Shown here: one piece after another, positions 61,937-64,000 of the stretch
Layout: every line of letters begins with the position of its first letter
Position numbering within the stretch: the first letter of the stretch is position 1
Assembly (NCBI RefSeq): GCF_001653235.2
Contig: NC_035790.1
Coordinates: 5,642,001-5,706,000, forward strand
Direction: 5' to 3'
Source: Pochonia chlamydosporia 170
Lineage: Eukaryota; Ascomycota; Sordariomycetes; Hypocreales; Clavicipitaceae
Length of the DNA stretch: 64,000 nucleotides
Program-made: the position numbers and the translations under genes
The notes under the pieces: model-generated
Databases searched by the model: none
Seen by the model: the letters and a program-made list of their open reading frames with translations, nothing else
Told to the model about the DNA's origin: nothing

Positions 61937-62584
61937 ATGGCCACACAATACGAAGGCAAGTTTTCTACCTCTCCCCCTCCATCCCACCCAAATCTAACAC
62001 TTGACCCAACAGTCGAACACAACGTCCAACTCACAGAACCCCAATCCCGCTCCCGCCGAATAAACATGGACTCCTTCTTCTCCCTCCTCAACCGCGTCAG
62101 CGACTCCGGCACCGCCACGCCGCACAACAACCCGCACGCAACACCCACCCTCCCCGACATGGCCAACATCTTCCGCCTCCTCCAAGACCAGATGCAGACC
62201 CTGGCGACCACGGCGCCCACCACCGAGAACCGCACGTTCCTCATGGAGCTGGTGGACGTGCTGGACCAGGATATCCTCGACCCGCCAGACCGGCTGCAGG
62301 GCGTGGGTCAGGAGTTTTTGGACTCGTTGGACCGCGTGAGCAGGAAGAAGCTGGGCGAGGAGGACGACTGTGCGATTTGCAAGATTCCGTATCTGGAGGA
62401 CAAGTATTGTCTGGTGGTGGAGTTGCCGTGCAAGGGGGCGCATCAGTTTGACTTGGAGTGCGTGGGACCGTGGTTGAGGAGTAAGGGGACGTGTCCGATG
62501 TGTAGGGAGGAAATGGGGAAGAAGAAGAAGGTTGTTGTGGAGGAGGATGAAGAGGAGGATGATATGGATATGATTTATGCCTAG
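61937..62584 (+). CDS. RING-H2 finger protein, probable E3 ubiquitin ligase
   Basis: Probable E3 ubiquitin ligase; target unknown. ATG 61937 lies in a good context (CCGCAACCATGG). A GC-AG intron (61956-62012, donor AG|GCAAGT, branch TCTAAC, acceptor CAG) is likely, giving exons 61937-61955 and 62013-62584 and 196 aa; the intron is 57 nt with no stop, so an unspliced 215-aa form is also open. The RING lies at about residues 125-170: DDCAIC, then C and H in LPCKGAHQFDLEC, and CPMC. A Lys run and an acidic C-terminal tail (EEDEEEDDMDM) follow. The longer upstream frame from 61799 is leader sequence. Confidence 0.85.
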   Translation: MATQYEGKFSTSPPPSHPNLTLDPTVEHNVQLTEPQSRSRRINMDSFFSLLNRVSDSGTATPHNNPHATPTLPDMANIFRLLQDQMQTLATTAPTTENRTFLMELVDVLDQDILDPPDRLQGVGQEFLDSLDRVSRKKLGEEDDCAICKIPYLEDKYCLVVELPCKGAHQFDLECVGPWLRSKGTCPMCREEMGKKKKVVVEEDEEEDDMDMIYA

Positions 62585-62811
62585 ATGGAGTTGGAGTTGA
62601 AATTGGTTGTTGTCGAGGGTCGACAGTGGGAGGAAGGTAATTGGCGTATGGAGTAGTGCACATTGCATAAATAGCATTGATCTGGTTGTAATGCGTCGTC
62701 ACGGCGAGGAAGATACCACGCTTGTTGCAAGACATTGATTTATTCTAGTTTTCGCCCTTTTTTGGAAATCCTATCGAACGACACAAAGTGCTGTATTTGG
62801 ACCCTTCATCT

Positions 62812-63696
62812 TTAGTTGCCCTCAAGGTCCTTCATTACCTCAACGGCTCTCTGTGCCTTCTCCTTTGCAGCACCACTTCCTGCTCCGGCACCCAAAACTC
62901 CGATCCTTTCCCGCCAGAACCTCCATCGTTCATTACTCAACCCCGACGCCTCAATCTTAAGCAACGACCCTGGTTTAAGGGCCCGCTGCTCCATGGCATC
63001 CAACTGCTGAACCTGCTGTCCATTGGCATGCAACTCTTTGCCGGCGTGCGTAATCCATTCATACGCAGTAGCAACCCTCGTCTCCTTGGCATTTGGTCTA
63101 TCCTCAGGCGGTTCCTCCAGACCAGAGCGCAACTCCCAAATACCCAGGTTCACCCACGACTGCAGCGAAGCGCCGTATAACCGCGCAGCAAACGAATTCA
63201 GAGAAATCCATTCCTGAATCGTAGCATTGTCCTTTTCTGAGCCGTCAAAATCGGGGGACACTACAACAAACTAGTTAGCTTCAGATACGAGCCGGAGGCG
63301 AGGACTCAAAAACGCACGATTCCACTCATCTCTCATGACGGGTCCCAACATGGGCAATTCACTCCAGACTCTCGTCTTCTGTCCCCACATCTCGACCTCT
63401 TCGTCCCTCTTGGCCTTGAGTTTCGCAATCGTCGTTACGAGGAGCTGCTGGCGGGGATCGTCGGCGGGAATTTTCTTGGCCACGGAGACGATGAGCGTCC
63501 AGAAGCTCCAGAGGAAGTCTTCGGCGGCAGAAGAGTCAGATGGATAGAGGGCGTCGATTTCGCCGGCTGTAGTTTCGGCCGAGAGCTCCGTGGGGGGAAG
63601 GGTGTTGATGGCGTTGGAGAGGATGGATATGATTTTGGATTCGTGCTCCGGGGCGGAGTCTTTGTTGAGAGAGGCGACGTCAATGGTGGCGGCCAT
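62812..63696 (-). CDS. DUF3632-like protein of unknown function
   Basis: Exons 63696-63318 and 63260-62812 (transcript order) give 275 aa. The helical layout, with SFWTLIVSVAKKIPADDPRQQ, then a W-rich middle and FAARLYGASL...LGIWELRSGLEE, matches the fungal DUF3632 family as I know it; no activity is known. The join uses a GTGCGT donor and a TTGTAG acceptor. ATG 63696 (MAATIDV) is chosen because upstream sequence is low-complexity; an in-frame ATG at 63930 exists. No signal peptide or transmembrane helix. Its convergent neighbour is the RING gene, with only 227 bp between the stop codons. Confidence 0.82.
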
Positions 63697-64000
63697 GGTT
63701 GAGGATTGTGTGTGGTGGAAGGTGTTGCTGGAGGATCGTGAGGTTGGCGCTGGAGATTGGAGAGGTGATGACGATGTTGTGTGACGTATGTCGTTTGTGG
63801 AAAGAGAAGTGACTTGTCTTGGACTGTGTGAAAAGGGTATATTGCTGATGGGTTTGAAATTATCGTGGACTGTGAGACGAAATAGCCACGTTGCTTGCTT
63901 TGTTGCTGGGTACCCTGACCGAAGGATCATTTATGGAAGGTCTGGTCCTTGCTTTGCTTTGGTCTGGCAGTTAGCTTGAGCTTTTGAAGGACCAGACTGA
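63697..64000. other. Upstream region of the DUF3632-like gene, window end
   Basis: Presumed promoter; no further gene is visible before the end of the window. Confidence 0.45.

Overview
This window is nuclear DNA of a filamentous ascomycete. Genes are split by short introns (mostly 50-80 nt, GTAAGT-like donors, CTAAC/CTGAC branch points, C/TAG acceptors). The gene set (acuK-type gluconeogenesis regulator, FMP52, LSB5, GPI-anchored purple acid phosphatase, fungal GH5 exo-glucanase, DHA1-type MFS pump) fits a Sordariomycete. Protein style suggests Hypocreales; that placement is inference.

Layout. 1-5.6 kb: an NRAMP metal transporter and an LSB5-type VHS/GAT trafficking adaptor, both +. 5.3-9.6 kb: a diverged tandem duplication. 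Each unit carries the 3' part of LSB5 plus an unrecognised orphan gene; in the second unit the LSB5 tail is a relic. 9.6-24.0 kb: about 14.4 kb with no supportable gene, ending in a probable long, intron-bearing 5' leader of a four-finger C2H2 regulator (24.0-25.5 kb). 28-38 kb: DsbA/FrnE-like thioredoxin (+), then a run of minus-strand housekeeping genes: TFIIE beta, cytochrome b5, F-actin capping protein alpha and BCKDH E1 beta. 38-44.6 kb: membrane-anchored GH5 exo-1,3-beta-glucanase and a six-exon MFS transporter (+). 44.6-49.05 kb: gene-free leader/promoter region upstream of an acuK-like Zn2Cys6 regulator, followed by convergent riboflavin kinase. 52.7-54.3 kb: a head-to-head pair of small secreted-protein genes, too fragmented by introns to show as long ORFs. 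54.7-64 kb: a small membrane-anchored protein, FMP52-like protein with a 12-bp coding repeat, purple acid phosphatase, a RING-H2 protein and a DUF3632-like protein.

Most genes act independently (metal uptake, endocytosis/actin, general transcription, branched-chain amino acid catabolism, cell wall, drug export, phosphate scavenging, flavin synthesis). LSB5 and capping protein alpha are both linked to cortical actin and endocytosis, but they are 30 kb apart. I see no secondary-metabolite cluster, transposase, rRNA, tRNA or CRISPR array. The most unusual items are the LSB5/orphan tandem duplication, the hidden secreted-protein pair, two in-frame stop-free introns, two GC-AG introns, a 424-nt MFS intron with an MFS-like peptide, and a recurrent near-palindromic 9-mer in non-coding DNA. 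All exon boundaries were deduced by eye from splice signals, reading-frame continuity and family conservation.
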